DNA of 64,000 nt from CBDIHP01 sp965279195 (GTDB lineage Bacteria; Planctomycetota; Planctomycetia; Isosphaerales; Isosphaeraceae). Location: the NCBI GenBank assembly GCA_965279195.1, contig CBDIHP010000029.1:1-64000 (forward strand). The letters are read 5' to 3'. The notes beneath the pieces were generated by a model that was given only the letters and a program-made list of their open reading frames with translations, was not told the origin of the DNA and ran no database searches. Made by a program: the position numbers and the translations under genes. Position 1 is the stretch's first letter. Every line of letters starts with the position of its first letter. Below, piece after piece: positions 1 through 8,077 of this stretch.

Positions 1-215
1 ATGGCGGAGAGACGGTCGATCTCGGCGAGGATGCGGCCTTCCGCGCGTCGGGCGGCGGCCGGGGAGCCGGCCCGCACCCGGATTTCGAGGGAGGTGCCCA
101 TCACGTTCTCGTGATGGAAGGCATGCTCGCCGTCGGCGTTGGCGGCGGTCGGGAGCACCAGGGCGATCGCACCCAGGGCGGCGGATGCGATCCGCAACGG
201 GAGTCGGCTGCGCAC
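1..215 (-). CDS. FAD:protein FMN transferase (ApbE-like), N-terminal part only
   Basis: Partial gene leaving the window at base 1; 71 complete codons are visible. It starts with a basic and hydrophobic signal-like segment ending LPTAANA, then FHHENVMGTSLEIRV and a helix ending AEIDRLS. The MGT-EIRV block followed by an A-rich helix and EIDRL is the N-terminal signature of ApbE enzymes, which attach FMN to threonines of periplasmic proteins. I chose GTG at 215 because GGAG lies 11 bases upstream; an in-frame GTG at 257 is possible, with a stop just beyond it. Planctomycetes often have ApbE fused or linked to DUF2271; that cannot be checked here. The family call rests on about 35 residues, so confidence is moderate. 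Confidence 0.6.
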   Translation of the reverse strand, partial: MRSRLPLRIASAALGAIALVLPTAANADGEHAFHHENVMGTSLEIRVRAGSPAAARRAEGRILAEIDRLSA

Positions 216-291
216 GGGTCGGAGGTCTCCGGGGAGTTGGAAACGTGTCGATCTCACTCGCTCTAACTTGTCGCGTGGCAGGGCTCAACAC

Positions 292-450
292 CGCTGGGCG
301 TGGGTCTCCAGACCCCGCCCCAACATCCGCCGCGCTGAGGAAGCCAACCCGGTCTCCAGACCGATTCCGGTGGGAAATGGGTCTGGACACCCGGTTCGGT
401 GGTTTCCTTCGATCGAGGCTGGGGCGGGGTCTGGAGACCCGCGCCCAGCG
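292..450. repeat. 159-bp inverted-repeat element built on GGTCTCCAGACC
   Basis: The outer arms 292-322 and 420-450 are 31 bases with one mismatch as reverse complements. Each contains the near-palindrome GGTCTCCAGACC. A second GGTCTCCAGACC at 351-362 faces GGTCTGGACACC at 380-391, so the element is a nested palindrome. A related GTCTCCAGACCC occurs at about 2405-2416. It fills the space between the ApbE-like gene and the EF-hand gene. Small reading frames inside it are by-products of the repeat. It looks like a dispersed intergenic repeat or a MITE-like element; no transposase is nearby. Confidence 0.7.
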
Positions 451-483
451 CACGGTTCCACGGGCGGATGGAGGGCAAGCGGC

Positions 484-1263
484 TCAGTCCTGGTCCGGGC
501 CATCGGGGCGGGGCGGGCGACCGCCGCCGGGGGGCGGTCCGAAGCCTTCGCCGCCGCCCGGAGGGGGTCCGAAGCCCTCGCCGCCGCCGAATCCGCCGCG
601 ACCGCCCCGGCCGCCGCGTCCGCCCTCGCCGCCGCCGAATCCGCCCTGGTTCTGCATCTGGGAGCGGACCCGGTTCTCGGCATATCGCGTCAGCTCGGCC
701 TTGTCGAGGAACTTGTCCTTGTTGGTGTCGGCGCGATCCATCAGGGTCCTCTGACGCGCGGGCAGTTCCTCGCGGCTGAGCTTTCCGTCCTTGTCCTTGT
801 CGGAAGCGAGGAGGGTATTGACCAGGTCGGTCACGAGGGCCTGGCTGTTGCCGCCGGGCCCGCCGGGCCCGCGCATGCCGCCGAAGTTGGGCCGGAGCTC
901 GTCCTGGGTGAGCTTTCCGTCCTTGTTCTTGTCGAGGGTCTTGAGCGAGGTCGCGGCGGCGGCCAGCTCCTTCTCGGAGATGGTGCCGTCGGCGTCGGTG
1001 TCGAGCGCGGAGACGACCGGGTTGGGGGGCATCATGCCCATCATCCCGCCCATGCGTCCGCCGGGTCCCCCGGGGCCGCCTTCACCGCCGAACCCGCGAC
1101 CGCCCCGGCCTTCGCCTCGCCCCTGGCCGAAGCCGGGCGGGGGGCCGTCGGGGCCGCCGGGCGGGGGGCCGTCGGGGGGGAACTGGGCCATGGCGGCGGG
1201 GGCGACCATCAACGCGGCGGCGAACGCGAGCGACCGCGTCCCGATTCTCGACCAACGGCTCAT
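484..1263 (-). CDS. Secreted EF-hand calcium-binding protein, Gly/Pro-rich
   Basis: A 259-aa protein with a signal peptide (about 1-26, ending APAAMAQ). A Gly/Pro-rich segment follows (27-80), then four EF-hand-type loops at about 88-99 (DTDADGTISEKE), 111-122 (DKNKDGKLTQDE), 155-166 (DKDKDGKLSREE) and 179-190 (DTNKDKFLDKAE). It ends in a low-complexity tail with tandem GEGFGPPPGG units. The loops keep the D-x-[DN]-x-D-G spacing apart from the fourth, which has K in place of G. EF-hand exported proteins of this layout are common in planctomycetes and probably bind calcium at the envelope; the partner is unknown. The start is ATG at 1263, directly before the signal peptide; longer upstream starts would bury it. 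It is monocistronic as far as can be seen. Confidence 0.8.
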   Translation of the reverse strand: MSRWSRIGTRSLAFAAALMVAPAAMAQFPPDGPPPGGPDGPPPGFGQGRGEGRGGRGFGGEGGPGGPGGRMGGMMGMMPPNPVVSALDTDADGTISEKELAAAATSLKTLDKNKDGKLTQDELRPNFGGMRGPGGPGGNSQALVTDLVNTLLASDKDKDGKLSREELPARQRTLMDRADTNKDKFLDKAELTRYAENRVRSQMQNQGGFGGGEGGRGGRGGRGGFGGGEGFGPPPGGGEGFGPPPGGGRPPRPDGPDQD

Positions 1264-1452
1264 CGTTCGGCTCCTGATGGCTGTCAATGCGCGAGTCTGC
1301 GGCGGAGTTGTCCTGGTCCGGACCGCGGAGAGGGGGTCGCGGCCCATCCCATCCCAAGGTGGGAAACGTGAGCCGACGTGCTCCGGGGACAGCCCGGGGG
1401 CGGTCCCTACCTAGTAGAGCGACAAAATCGGGGAAATGGAACATAAACGGCA

Positions 1453-1488
1453 GCGGGGCGGCACGATGTCGCCATCGTGCCGCCCCGC
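1453..1488 (-). terminator. Strong 16-bp hairpin, probable terminator of the 227-aa gene
   Basis: A perfect 16-bp GC-rich stem (1453-1468 with 1473-1488) around a TCGC tetraloop. It lies about 150 bases past the stop of the minus-strand gene at 1635 and ahead of the EF-hand gene. On the minus strand the hairpin is followed by a weak T-rich stretch (TTTATGTT). It could end transcription or protect a 3' end. The rest of 1264-1634 shows nothing else. Confidence 0.45.
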
Positions 1489-1634
1489 AGGGTGCGGACT
1501 CAGAGGTTGCGCTCAGACAATGCGGTCGTCGAAGGGTGCGGCTTCGAGCGGATGATGGCAATCGAACGGACGGACGTTCGGATGGAAGGCGGGGCGGGAG
1601 GCGGTCGGACTCGGATGCGAGGCGGGTGCCCGGC

Positions 1635-2318
1635 TCAGACGTCGATGCCCAGCCGGTAGCGGAGCTCGTCGAACTGGTCGCGGTAGACGTCGTCGGTCGA
1701 GTGCAGGTGCTCGGCCTCGGAGATGAACTTGAGGGAGTCGTCCCGCTTCAGGCCGGCGTCGCGGAGCACCTCCTCGAAGGGGTCGAGGTCGTGGGCGTAG
1801 ACGAAGAGCAGCTTGTGCTCGTCGAACTGCACTTCCATGGGGCCGTTGGGGTTCAATGCCGCCAGGCCGGTGCAGCCGTCGTTCAGGAGCAGGGTCTCGT
1901 AGTCGTAGAGAGTGCTCTTGAGGATGACGGTGTCGATGTGCTCGCGGTACATGTCGCTGTGGGCGCCCGGCTCGCTGTCGTGCGAGGACTCCATGACCAC
2001 GTCGACGGTCTCGCCGAGCGGGGTGAGGAGGTCCATGAGCACGTCGAACAGGCGTTCCTTGGAGACCGACGCGGCGAGGACCGGCATGGTGTTGCCGGAC
2101 TCGGGGTCGCGGTACACGTCGCGCCGGTAGCCCTCGCGAGGGATCACCTCGAGGCCATACGACGGCCGGACGGCGTCGGTCAGGTGGAAGCTTCCATACT
2201 GTTCAACACGCAGGTGGCCATCCAACTGGTCCTGGGTCAACTCGTCAAAGCTTGTGCGGGGCATACGGCTCGTGTTGGTGCGGAGCACCCTCTCGAGGAA
2301 GCGTTGGATGAAACTCAT
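1635..2318 (-). CDS. Conserved hypothetical protein, 227 aa
   Basis: The function is not recognised. The protein is acidic and soluble, without signal peptide or membrane segments. It has a charged N-terminal helix (MSFIQRFLERVLR) and many D/E-rich stretches. Its middle and end (DTVILKSTLYDYE, KLLFVYAHDLDPFEEVL) look like a mixed alpha/beta fold. The start is ATG at 2318, preceded by GGAGGGG at good spacing; a TTG three codons upstream is less likely. It stands alone, with its own probable promoter at 2521-2549 and a hairpin downstream. Intact reading frame, codon use and a clear ribosome site support it as a real gene. Confidence 0.7.
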   Translation of the reverse strand: MSFIQRFLERVLRTNTSRMPRTSFDELTQDQLDGHLRVEQYGSFHLTDAVRPSYGLEVIPREGYRRDVYRDPESGNTMPVLAASVSKERLFDVLMDLLTPLGETVDVVMESSHDSEPGAHSDMYREHIDTVILKSTLYDYETLLLNDGCTGLAALNPNGPMEVQFDEHKLLFVYAHDLDPFEEVLRDAGLKRDDSLKFISEAEHLHSTDDVYRDQFDELRYRLGIDV

Positions 2319-2520
2319 GGAAAGCAACCCCTCCTACCGCGACGATTTCTGGGAATGTTTCGACCCCAAATCTCGGCCACCGCGTCGGACGGTTCTGAAA
2401 ACATCGGCGTCTCCAGACCCAGTCATCCCCAGGGGACTCGCCCGACACCGCGCCCGTGGGAGTCGAAACCCACCCCGGGGACGGCTGCCTTTCCGTTGGC
2501 ACCGCTTCAATGCCGTTCTT

Positions 2521-2549
2521 CGTATATATACCACGTGTGGCGCTGAAAA
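2521..2549 (-). promoter_or_regulatory. Candidate sigma70 promoter for the 227-aa gene
   Basis: On the minus strand TTTTCA (2544-2549), 17 bases, then TATACG (2521-2526), inside an AT-rich island TATATATA. It would give a leader of about 200 nt. Each box matches consensus at four of six positions. Confidence 0.3.
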
Positions 2550-3002
2550 CCGCCCGTGATGCAAATCAAGTTGAAGGGCGTCCCGAAGGCGAACCGATTC
2601 CAACACGACGCGATACAATCAGTCCTTGATTGGTTTGAACGGCCCGGAATCCATTGAGCGGCTGAGACCATTGCAAGCCGAGTGCCACGACCCTTCGGCG
2701 GTCACGAATCCACCTCTTTCGGCCGCGAATCTCCTCGTCTTGAGACATTTTTCTTACGTCCCCACGGATCCAAGCGGACGAACTTTTTTCCCCCGAACTT
2801 TGAAAAATGTACTAAAGTCCGCGCCCGGAAACGCCGGACCCCCCCACTCGACACCCCGCCTGTTCACTCAATCCAACAGTGCATGCAGTTCGCGACTCCC
2901 TAGTTTGCCGTGATTGCCTATTTTGATGGCAATGACGGTTCGGATTGTTCGGGAGGCGCGACAGGGTTTCGCCGACGGCCCGTCGTGGGGAGGCGCCTCA
3001 CC

Positions 3003-3011
3003 TGATATACT
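3003..3011 (+). promoter_or_regulatory. Extended -10 promoter of the M20 peptidase gene
   Basis: TGATATACT reads as an extended -10 (TGnTATACT) with no good -35. It gives a leader of about 80 nt before the ATG at 3096. GGAGG lies 12 bases before that start. Confidence 0.45.
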
Positions 3012-3095
3012 GCGGACCTTCGAGCCCGAGCGCGGGGGGATTCCACGCCCGACCGCCCCGCCGGGTGCACGCGGAGTCCGGAGGCGCGCGACGTC

Positions 3096-4467
3096 ATGGC
3101 GATCGACAAGGTGGACGCTTACCTCGAAGCCCACAAGGCCGACTTCGAGGAGCAGCTCAAGGCCCTCATCCGCATCCCGTCCATCAGCGCCCAGCCGGAC
3201 CACAACCCCGACACCCGTCGCGCGGCCGAGTTCGTCCGCGACGACCTCCGGGCCAGTGGCCTCGACGCCGACCTCATCGAGACCTCGGGGCACCCCCTCG
3301 TCTATGCCGAGAGCCTGAACGCGCCCGGCAAGCCGACCCTCCTCATCTATGGGCACTACGACGTCCAGCCCCCCGAGCCGCTCGGGCCCTGGCTGTCGCC
3401 CCCGTTCGAGCCGACCGTCCGCGACGGCAACCTCTATGCGCGCGGGGCCACCGACGACAAGGGCCAGATGTTCACCCACCTCAAGGCGGTGGAGGCCTGG
3501 CTCAAGACGGCCGGCGCGCTGCCGATCAACATCAAGGTGCTGATCGAGGGGGAAGAGGAGGTCGGCGGCGCGGGTCTCGAAGCTTACATCGCCGCCAACC
3601 GCGACAAGCTGGCCTGCGACTACGCGGTCATCTCCGACACCAGCCAGTTCGCCCCCGGCATGCCGGCGATCACCTACGGCCTCAAAGGGCTGGCCTACTT
3701 CGAGATCATCGTCAAGGGGGCGAAGAACGACCTCCATTCCGGGATGTTCGGCGGGGCGGTCGCCAACCCGCTCAACGCCCTGGCCACGATCCTCGCCAGC
3801 CTCAAGGGGCCGGACGGGAGGATCCAGATCGCCGGGTTCTATGACGAGGTCCGCCCGCTGGAGCAGTGGGAGCGCGACGAGTTCGCAAAGCTGCCGTTCT
3901 CCGAGGAGGACTTCCGGGCCGGCCTGGGCGTGACCTCCCTCGAAGGCGAGGCGGGCTACACCACATTAGAGAGGAAATGGGCCCGGCCGACCTGCGACGT
4001 CCAACGGCATGTGGGGCGGCTATCAGGGGCCGGGGCCCAAGACCGTCCTCCCCTGCGTGGCGGGGGCGAAGGTCAGCTTCCGGCTCGTCCCCAATCAGGA
4101 CAACAAGACGATCGCCCGACTTTTCCGCGAACACGTCGCGAAGGTCGCGCCTCCGGGAGTCACGGTGGAGGTCATCGACCACCACGGGGCCCCGGCGGTC
4201 CTCGTCGACGTGACCGACAACCCGGGCATCGCCGCGGCGGTTCGCGCGGTCGAGTCGGGGTTCGGGGTCAAGCCGGTCTTCATGCGGGAGGGCGGCTCGA
4301 TCCCGGTCGTAGGCCTGATCAAGGCCCAGCTCGGCGTCGACACCCTGCTGCTCGGCTGGGGACAGAACGACGACAACCTCCACGGCCCGAACGAGAAGTT
4401 CTCCCTGGCCGACTTCCACCGCGGCATCAAGTCCGCCGCGCATCTGCTCGGGGAACTCGCGAAGTAA
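3096..4467 (+). pseudogene. M20-family metallo-dipeptidase gene, interrupted by one frameshift
   Basis: Encodes an M20 zinc peptidase of the CNDP/dipeptidase type, which would cleave small peptides in the cytosol. The first frame (codons 1-301) carries the metal and catalytic motifs GHYDVQ (86-91), ARGATDDKG (115-123), EGEEEVGG (151-158) and SDTSQF (180-185). The second frame, from about 4003, gives GMWGGYQGPGPKTVLPCVA through NDDNLHGPNEKF and a normal C terminus ending at 4467. One extra C in CC at 4001-4002 separates them; removing it gives a continuous 456-aa protein of usual family length. Without correction, translation runs on in the wrong frame to 4547. No other damage is visible, so this may be a sequence error or a very recent mutation. 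serS follows 67 bases downstream. Confidence 0.85.
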
Positions 4468-4534
4468 GTCGGCCCCGCCCCGCGGATCACGTCCCCGACC
4501 TCATCTCCTCCACTTCTAGTTCGAAGGCTCCGGC

Positions 4535-5821
4535 ATGCTCGACCTGAAATTCGTCCTGGCCAACGCCGAGGCGGTGAAGCAGAACTGTCGCGACCGCAAC
4601 GTCTCGCCCGAGATCCTCGCCGAGGTCGACCGCCTGGTCGCGGTCGAGTCGGACTGGAAGTCGCTGCTGCACCAGGTCGAGGAAACCCGCCGCCGGCAGA
4701 ATGAGGTGGCACAGGCGACGGGCAAGGAGAAGGACGCCGCGAAGCGTCAGGAACTCGTCGCGGAGGGCAAGGCCCTCAAGGCGACGGTGGCCGAGAGTGA
4801 GGCGAAGCTCAAGGAGTTCGACCTCGAACTCAAGCGGATCCTCGGCCGCCTGCCGAACATGACCCACCCCGACGCCCCCATCGGCGCGACGGAGGACCTG
4901 AGCAAGGAGATCCGCAAGGTCGGGACACCCCGCGCCTTCGACTTCAAGCCCAGGGACCACGTCGAGATCGGCACCTCGCTCAACCTCATCGACTTCGAAG
5001 GCGGCGCGAAGGTCTCCGGCCAGGGGTTCTACTTCCTCAAGAACGACGCCGTCCTGCTCGACCTGGCGCTCCAGCAGTACGCCGTGAGCACGCTGGTGAA
5101 GCACGGGTTCACCCCGATCGTCACCCCCGACCTCGCCCGCGTCTCGATCCTCGAAGGGATCGGGTTCAACCCGCGCGGGGCGGAGACGCAGGTGTACTCG
5201 GTGGCGGACAGCGACCTCTGCCTCATCGGCACGGCCGAGATCACCCTCGGCGGCCTGCACGCGGATGAGATCCTCGACGAGGAAAAGTTGCCGCTCAAGT
5301 ATGTCGGCATCTCCCACTGCTTCCGGACCGAGGCGGGCGCCGCCGGCCGGGCGAGCCGGGGCTTGTATCGCGTCCACCAGTTCACGAAGGTCGAGATGTT
5401 CGCCTACGCGACGCCGGAGACCTCGGGCAAGGTCCACGACGAGCTGCTGGCGATCGAGGAAGAGATCTTCACGGGCCTCGGATTGCCGTATCGCGTGCTC
5501 GACATCTGCTCGGGCGACCTCGGCGGCCCGGCCTACCGCAAGTTCGACATCGAGGCCTGGATGCCGGGTCGCGGCGACGGCGGCGAGTTCGGCGAGGTCA
5601 CCAGCACCTCCGATTGCACCGACTACCAGTCCCGCCGGCTCAACATCCGCTATCGCCCGACCGGCCAGAAGGGCACGAAATTCGTCCACACCCTGAACGG
5701 CACCGCCGTCGCCCTCAGCCGGGCCATCCTCGCCATCCTGGAGAACTACCAGCGTGCCGACGGCAAGGTCGACGTCCCGCCGGTCCTCGTCCCGTACATG
5801 GGCAAGGATTTGATCGGATAA
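4535..5821 (+). CDS. serS: Seryl-tRNA synthetase
   Basis: A 428-aa class II aminoacyl-tRNA synthetase that charges tRNA-Ser (and tRNA-Sec where present). The N-terminal long helical arm is visible (about 1-110, with the charged coiled coil WKSLLHQVEETRRRQNE), which grips the tRNA long arm. The catalytic core follows with TAEITL, motif 2 (FRTEAGAAGRASRGLYRVHQ), the region SDCTDYQSRRLNIRYR, and motif 3 (LNGTAVALSRAILAILENYQ). The length is normal. The start is ATG at 4535, with GAAGG about 9 bases upstream. It lies just after the peptidase gene and may be cotranscribed with it. The inverted-repeat element at 5852 begins 30 bases after its stop and could shape its 3' end. Confidence 0.97.
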   Translation: MLDLKFVLANAEAVKQNCRDRNVSPEILAEVDRLVAVESDWKSLLHQVEETRRRQNEVAQATGKEKDAAKRQELVAEGKALKATVAESEAKLKEFDLELKRILGRLPNMTHPDAPIGATEDLSKEIRKVGTPRAFDFKPRDHVEIGTSLNLIDFEGGAKVSGQGFYFLKNDAVLLDLALQQYAVSTLVKHGFTPIVTPDLARVSILEGIGFNPRGAETQVYSVADSDLCLIGTAEITLGGLHADEILDEEKLPLKYVGISHCFRTEAGAAGRASRGLYRVHQFTKVEMFAYATPETSGKVHDELLAIEEEIFTGLGLPYRVLDICSGDLGGPAYRKFDIEAWMPGRGDGGEFGEVTSTSDCTDYQSRRLNIRYRPTGQKGTKFVHTLNGTAVALSRAILAILENYQRADGKVDVPPVLVPYMGKDLIG

Positions 5822-5851
5822 AGCCGTCGTTTTATGGCAAAGTGTCGACCT

Positions 5852-6003
5852 GTTTGGAGCCAGTTCGTGTGCCACTGGCCGTGCCAGTGCGACGACAGCC
5901 CCCGACGGTTTCGACCCGGAAGGCCTGCCGAGCGAACTTCCCAGCTCCTCCGAGCCACCCGGTCCGCCTGGCACAGCCAGTGGCATACGAACTGGGCCCA
6001 AAC
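5852..6003. repeat. 152-bp inverted-repeat element between serS and mgtE
   Basis: Arms 5852-5886 and 5969-6003 are 35 bases and match as reverse complements at 31 positions. Each arm carries its own mini-palindrome (CACTGGC-CGT-GCCAGTG on the left, CTGGC-ACA-GCCAG on the right). The 82-base centre is unlike the arms. Size and layout resemble the element at 292-450, but the sequence is unrelated. It sits in the 232-bp gap between serS and mgtE, and no gene is supported inside it. It is probably a dispersed planctomycete intergenic repeat; both strands could fold into long hairpins. Confidence 0.7.
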
Positions 6004-6053
6004 GGAGCGATTGTGGTTCCTGTCTGCTTTCCTGAAGTCCGAGGGCCTTGCTG

Positions 6054-7442
6054 ATGCTCCGCAATCCGCTCCTGGTGCCCGACCTACGCGAGCTGATCCA
6101 CAGCGGCGAGACCGAGGCGCTCCAGGAGTTCCTGGCGGAGCAGCACCCCGCGCACGTCGCGGAGATCGTCGAGGACCTCGACGACGAGGGGGATGAGGTC
6201 CTCCGCACGATGGCCGAGCGGCTCCGGGCCCAGGTCATCAGCTACGTCACGCCCGAGCGGCAGGTCCGCGTGGTCGAGGCGATGAGCCCGGTCGACGCGG
6301 CGCAGTTGCTCCACCTGATGTCGCACGACGACCGGGCCGACCTGGTCAACCGGCTGGACGAGGACCGGGTCGACGAGATCCTCCGCCACCTCGCCCAGGC
6401 CGAGCGCGAGGACATCCGTCGGCTCGCCAGCTACGAGCCCGGGACCGCCGGCGCGGTCATGACGACCGACTATGCCACGCTGCCACCGAATCTGACCGTC
6501 CGCGACGCCATCGACCGGCTCCGCCACGAGGCCCCCGACCGCGAGACGATCGACATCTCGTTCGTGGTCGATTCGCACCACAAGCTGCTCGGGACCGTCC
6601 CGCTCAAGCGGCTGGTCCTGGCCCGGCCGATGTCGCGGGTCGATCACGTCATGCAGAAGGACGTGATCTCGGCCCGGGTCGACGACGACCAGGAGTCGGT
6701 CGCCCGGCTCGTGGACAAGTACGACCTCTACGCCATCCCGATCCTCGACCCGTCGGACATGCTCGTCGGCATCGTCACGCACGACGACGCGATGGACATC
6801 CTGCGGCAGGAGCAGACCGAGGACATCCTCGCCTTCGGCGGCGTCACGTCCAGCCCGGAGTCGGAGGAGGAGGGGTACTGGCAGAGCGACGTGATGACCA
6901 GCGTGAAGCGCCGGATCGGCTGGCTCCTGATGCTGTTCTTCACGGGGCTGATCACGATCTTCGTGCTGGAGTCGTTCCACTGGGTGGACCGGCGGTTCCC
7001 GCACCTGAGCTTCAATATCTTCATCCCGCTGTTGATCGGCACCGGCGGCAACGCCGGCAGCCAGACGGTCGGGACGATCATCCGGGGGCTGGCGCTCGGC
7101 GAGATCCAGACCCGCGACTTCTTCCGGGTCCTCTACCGGGAGTGGCTCACCGGGGCGGTGATGGGGGTGATGCTCGGCGTGTTCGGCTACGCGTTCGCCT
7201 TCATCATCCACTGGGGCCAGCCGGACCGGTTCGCGTTCGCGTTCGTGATCTCGTTCGCCGTCCTCGGCATCTGCATGTGGGCCAACTGCGTCGGGGCCCT
7301 GGTTCCGCTGGTCGCGCGTCGCCTGGGCATCGACCCCGCGCTCGTCTCGGCCCCCTTGATCTCGACACTCGTCGACACGACCGGCCTGATCATCTACTAC
7401 CTGCTCGCGATCACGCTCCTGATCAGGTTCACGGGCGGATAG
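6054..7442 (+). CDS. mgtE: Magnesium transporter MgtE
   Basis: A 462-aa inner-membrane Mg2+ channel/transporter. Layout: an N-domain of helical repeats (about 1-130, acidic), two CBS domains (about 135-260, with VVDSHHKLLGTVPLKRL and LYAIPILDPSDMLVGIVTHDDAMDIL), and an amphipathic plug region. About five membrane helices follow, including the family motif PLLIGTGGNAGSQT. The cytosolic domains sense Mg2+ and gate the pore. The length fits the family. The start is ATG at 6054 with GAGGG just upstream; TTG at 6048 is an unlikely alternative. It follows serS after the 152-bp repeat element. A GC-rich hairpin lies past its stop. Confidence 0.96.
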   Translation: MLRNPLLVPDLRELIHSGETEALQEFLAEQHPAHVAEIVEDLDDEGDEVLRTMAERLRAQVISYVTPERQVRVVEAMSPVDAAQLLHLMSHDDRADLVNRLDEDRVDEILRHLAQAEREDIRRLASYEPGTAGAVMTTDYATLPPNLTVRDAIDRLRHEAPDRETIDISFVVDSHHKLLGTVPLKRLVLARPMSRVDHVMQKDVISARVDDDQESVARLVDKYDLYAIPILDPSDMLVGIVTHDDAMDILRQEQTEDILAFGGVTSSPESEEEGYWQSDVMTSVKRRIGWLLMLFFTGLITIFVLESFHWVDRRFPHLSFNIFIPLLIGTGGNAGSQTVGTIIRGLALGEIQTRDFFRVLYREWLTGAVMGVMLGVFGYAFAFIIHWGQPDRFAFAFVISFAVLGICMWANCVGALVPLVARRLGIDPALVSAPLISTLVDTTGLIIYYLLAITLLIRFTGG

Positions 7443-7447
7443 CGGAT

Positions 7448-7495
7448 GCCCCGCCCGGTGGCCCCGACACGGCGAGCGTCGGGGGCGGGGCGGGC
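7448..7495. terminator. Hairpin between convergent mgtE and TerB-like genes
   Basis: GCCCCGC and CCCCGAC on the left pair with GTCGGGG and GCGGGGC on the right, with a bulge. The hairpin sits in the 74-bp space where the two genes converge and may end both transcripts. There is no clear T-run. Confidence 0.35.
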
Positions 7496-7516
7496 AGGGC
7501 GAGGTGCTGACTCGCG

Positions 7517-7966
7517 TCAGGCACCGTCGATCGGCTTGCCGAAGAACGATTCGGCCTCCATCACGACCTTGTGGAGGATCGCCTCGGCCTCCTCGTCGGG
7601 GAGGCCCATCAGGTCGCGGGCGAGGTCGATCACGCGGTGCTCAGACTCGGTGAACTTGCGGTCGGCCACCGCGCGCCGGACCATCAGCGTGAACTCGTCG
7701 TGGAAGGCCCGGTGGATCCAGTTCGGTCCGAAGCCCAGCGAGCGGGCGTCGGCGATGAAGTCGTCCCACTCGGGCTTCGAGTCGGGCAGTTCTTCGAGGA
7801 TCCGCTTGAGCTTCTTGCGCCACTGGGTCTTGTCGTAGGCGTCGGCGTCGAACGGCCGGGCCTCGGCCTGCGGGTAGGTGTCGGTCTCCTCGCCGAGCAG
7901 AGCCTCGGCCGGGGGCGTGACCGCCTCGCCCGCCATCACCTTGCGGAGCGTATCGAAGAATCCCAT
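7517..7966 (-). CDS. Small TerB-like helical protein, 149 aa
   Basis: A soluble protein with no signal peptide. The N-terminal half is variable (GFFDTLRKVMAGEAV, then a P/E-rich linker). The C-terminal half is helical: FTLMVRRAVADRKFTESEHRVIDLARDLMGL followed by DEEAEAILHKVV. The pattern of an acidic or charged turn after a helix, then E-x-x-x-[IL] helices, resembles TerB/tellurite-resistance-like domains. Those serve as helical modules in varied contexts; true tellurite resistance should not be inferred. The start is ATG at 7966, preceded by GGGAGA at good spacing. It is convergent with mgtE and downstream of the beta-lactamase-like gene on the same strand (111-bp gap). The family assignment is tentative. 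Confidence 0.6.
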   Translation of the reverse strand: MGFFDTLRKVMAGEAVTPPAEALLGEETDTYPQAEARPFDADAYDKTQWRKKLKRILEELPDSKPEWDDFIADARSLGFGPNWIHRAFHDEFTLMVRRAVADRKFTESEHRVIDLARDLMGLPDEEAEAILHKVVMEAESFFGKPIDGA

Positions 7967-8077
7967 GGTCTGGATCTCCCAAAGATCGGGCCCGTCCGGG
8001 ACAAGCGCGGCCATGTCGCCGGCGAGGTCCCCGGGGCCGGGGGATTTCCCGGCCCGTCGCGATCGGGTCACATGTTC

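Larger units (their letters stand above)
2319..3095. other. 777-bp intergenic region between divergent genes
   Basis: No supported gene. It holds a degenerate GTCTCCAGACCC motif (about 2405-2416) related to the element at 292-450, the candidate minus-strand promoter at 2521-2549, and a TA-rich tract TATATATA. It also holds an imperfect hairpin at 2908-2918/2928-2938 (10 of 11 pairs) and the extended -10 at 3003-3011 that serves the peptidase gene. It is visibly less GC-rich than the flanking genes. Confidence 0.5.

Noticed and set aside
263..478. A 71-codon minus-strand frame within the repeat element
   Set aside because: It lies almost entirely in the palindromic repeat and encodes repeated WGGVWRP-like pieces generated by that repeat; no ribosome site.
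484..650. Tandem GC repeats that could be a DNA satellite
   Set aside because: They encode the GEGFGPPPGG tail of the EF-hand protein in frame.
5614..6054. Frames crossing the serS end and the 152-bp repeat
   Set aside because: They are made from the repeat arms and the end of serS, with no recognisable protein.
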